Assembly: GCA_016936505.1 (NCBI GenBank)
Contig: JAFGXS010000039.1
Coordinates: 87,154 to 151,153, forward strand
DNA length: 64,000 bases
Reading direction: 5' to 3'
From: Bacteroidales bacterium
Lineage (GTDB): Bacteria; Bacteroidota; Bacteroidia; Bacteroidales; F082
The notes under the pieces were generated by a model. The model ran no database searches. It was not told the DNA's origin and saw only the letters and a program-made list of their open reading frames with translations. The position numbers and the translations under genes are program-made. Positions 63,641 to 64,000 of the stretch are shown one piece after another (within the stretch, counting starts at the first letter, position 1; each line of letters starts with the position of its first letter).

Positions 63641-63978
63641 ATACATTGTAGCCACAAAACCATGCCAATAGATTCAAGTTCATCTTTTGTGCATGCCAAT
63701 CTGTCCATTGCAGAGACTCCCCTATACCTTGCAGTTACTAAAAGATAAGCTGTAGTAGCAAATCTATGCCTTGCAGATATAAACCCTATGCTTTGTAGTT
63801 ACATTTTGCCTGTTGTACATGCTAAATTATCCTATGTAGATACTCCTTCCATACCTTGTAGGCATAAAACAATACATTGTAGATTAGATTTTGTTGTATG
63901 TATGTGTCAAACTGGTCTCTGTAGAAACAAATCCATGCTATGTAAGAGCAAATTAAAACTGTTTGTAACAAAAGAGAA
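63641..63978. repeat. Degenerate 21-bp phased repeat array
   Basis: About sixteen cores of form TTGYAG or one to three changes from it start at 63646, 63666, 63687, 63708, 63729, 63750, 63771, 63793, 63813, 63834, 63856, 63877, 63898, 63919, 63940 and 63963. The step is 20-23 bp, mostly exactly 21. Approximate consensus unit: ATRCCTTGTAGNTACAAA plus 3 variable bases. The sequence between cores is poorly kept, so it is not a recent tandem duplication. Confidence 0.8.
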
Positions 63979-64000
63979 TAATAGGGCTAAAACAAAAAAA

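Larger units (their letters stand above)
63272..64000. other. 729-bp non-coding right end with inverted repeats and phased repeat array
   Basis: No credible open frame on either strand. It contains a nested inverted repeat (63378-63470), a smaller hairpin (63564-63601) and an array of TTGYAG cores at 21-bp spacing (63646-63968). The array may continue past the window. Confidence 0.8.

Noticed and set aside
63641..63978. CRISPR array at the right end
   Set aside because: The core is only 6 bases, the step is 21 bp and the intervening segments are related to each other; CRISPR repeats are 24-47 bp with unrelated spacers.

Overview
The window reads as chromosomal core and accessory DNA of a member of the phylum Bacteroidota, most likely an environmental, Bacteroidales-like relative. 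The grounds are the promoter signature TTTG-N18/19-TAnnTTTG in front of many genes (for example rplS, tRNA-Asp and the DUF502 gene), AT-rich intergenic DNA, A-rich leaders instead of strong Shine-Dalgarno sites, and family-typical genes: a thioester alpha-2-macroglobulin paired with PBP1C, a NamZ/DUF1343 exo-muramidase, a tricorn-type S41 peptidase, and a heavy-metal RND pump fused to its outer-membrane channel. LpxB and lipoprotein signals show a Gram-negative envelope.

Layout. 1-7.3 kb: pbpC (cut by the left edge) and the alpha-2-macroglobulin gene. 7.6-15.3 kb: NRDE protein, HD hydrolase, aldehyde dehydrogenase, CDF metal exporter, an exported unknown, trmD, rplS and pckA. 15.3-24.9 kb, minus strand: S41 peptidase, aromatic amino acid decarboxylase, rmuC-rlmB, a redox protein with an orphan GroES, a methyltransferase and a rhomboid protease. 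24.9-31.2 kb, minus: clpS-rel (the Rel protein has a decayed hydrolase domain), a DUF1003-DUF432-MscS cluster and a LolC/E-like permease. 31.3-38.4 kb, plus: NamZ, a structured 617-bp gap, a cupin, DUF502-surE-membrane protein-lpxB and comEC. 38.5-43.7 kb: tRNA-Asp, a KAS III enzyme, ddl, a PASTA protein, rluD and pyrH. 44.0-49.5 kb, minus: ilvD-ilvB-ilvN-ilvC behind an apparent transcription attenuator with a leader peptide. 49.5-53.8 kb: a GNAT-like protein, a hybrid histidine kinase and rdgB. 53.9-62.4 kb: a metal-response locus (DUF2202 lipoprotein, response regulator, sensor kinase, fused RND-OMF pump, membrane fusion protein). 62.4-64 kb: ung, a 45-residue lipoprotein and 729 bp of repeat-rich non-coding DNA.

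The most notable signals are regulatory or architectural. (1) An 18-residue leader peptide with ten Ile/Leu/Val residues precedes a terminator and ilvD. (2) A 15-bp palindrome, TTAAGA-N3-TCTTAA, stands at the same distance from the -7 box in front of both the response regulator gene and the RND pump gene, suggesting an autoregulated metal-efflux regulon. (3) The pump carries an internal signal peptide between its RND and TolC-like halves. (4) About sixteen TTGYAG cores spaced almost exactly 21 bp fill the right end, next to a nested inverted repeat. (5) The Rel protein keeps its synthetase motifs but has lost hydrolase residues. No CRISPR array, insertion sequence, rRNA operon or phage gene was seen.
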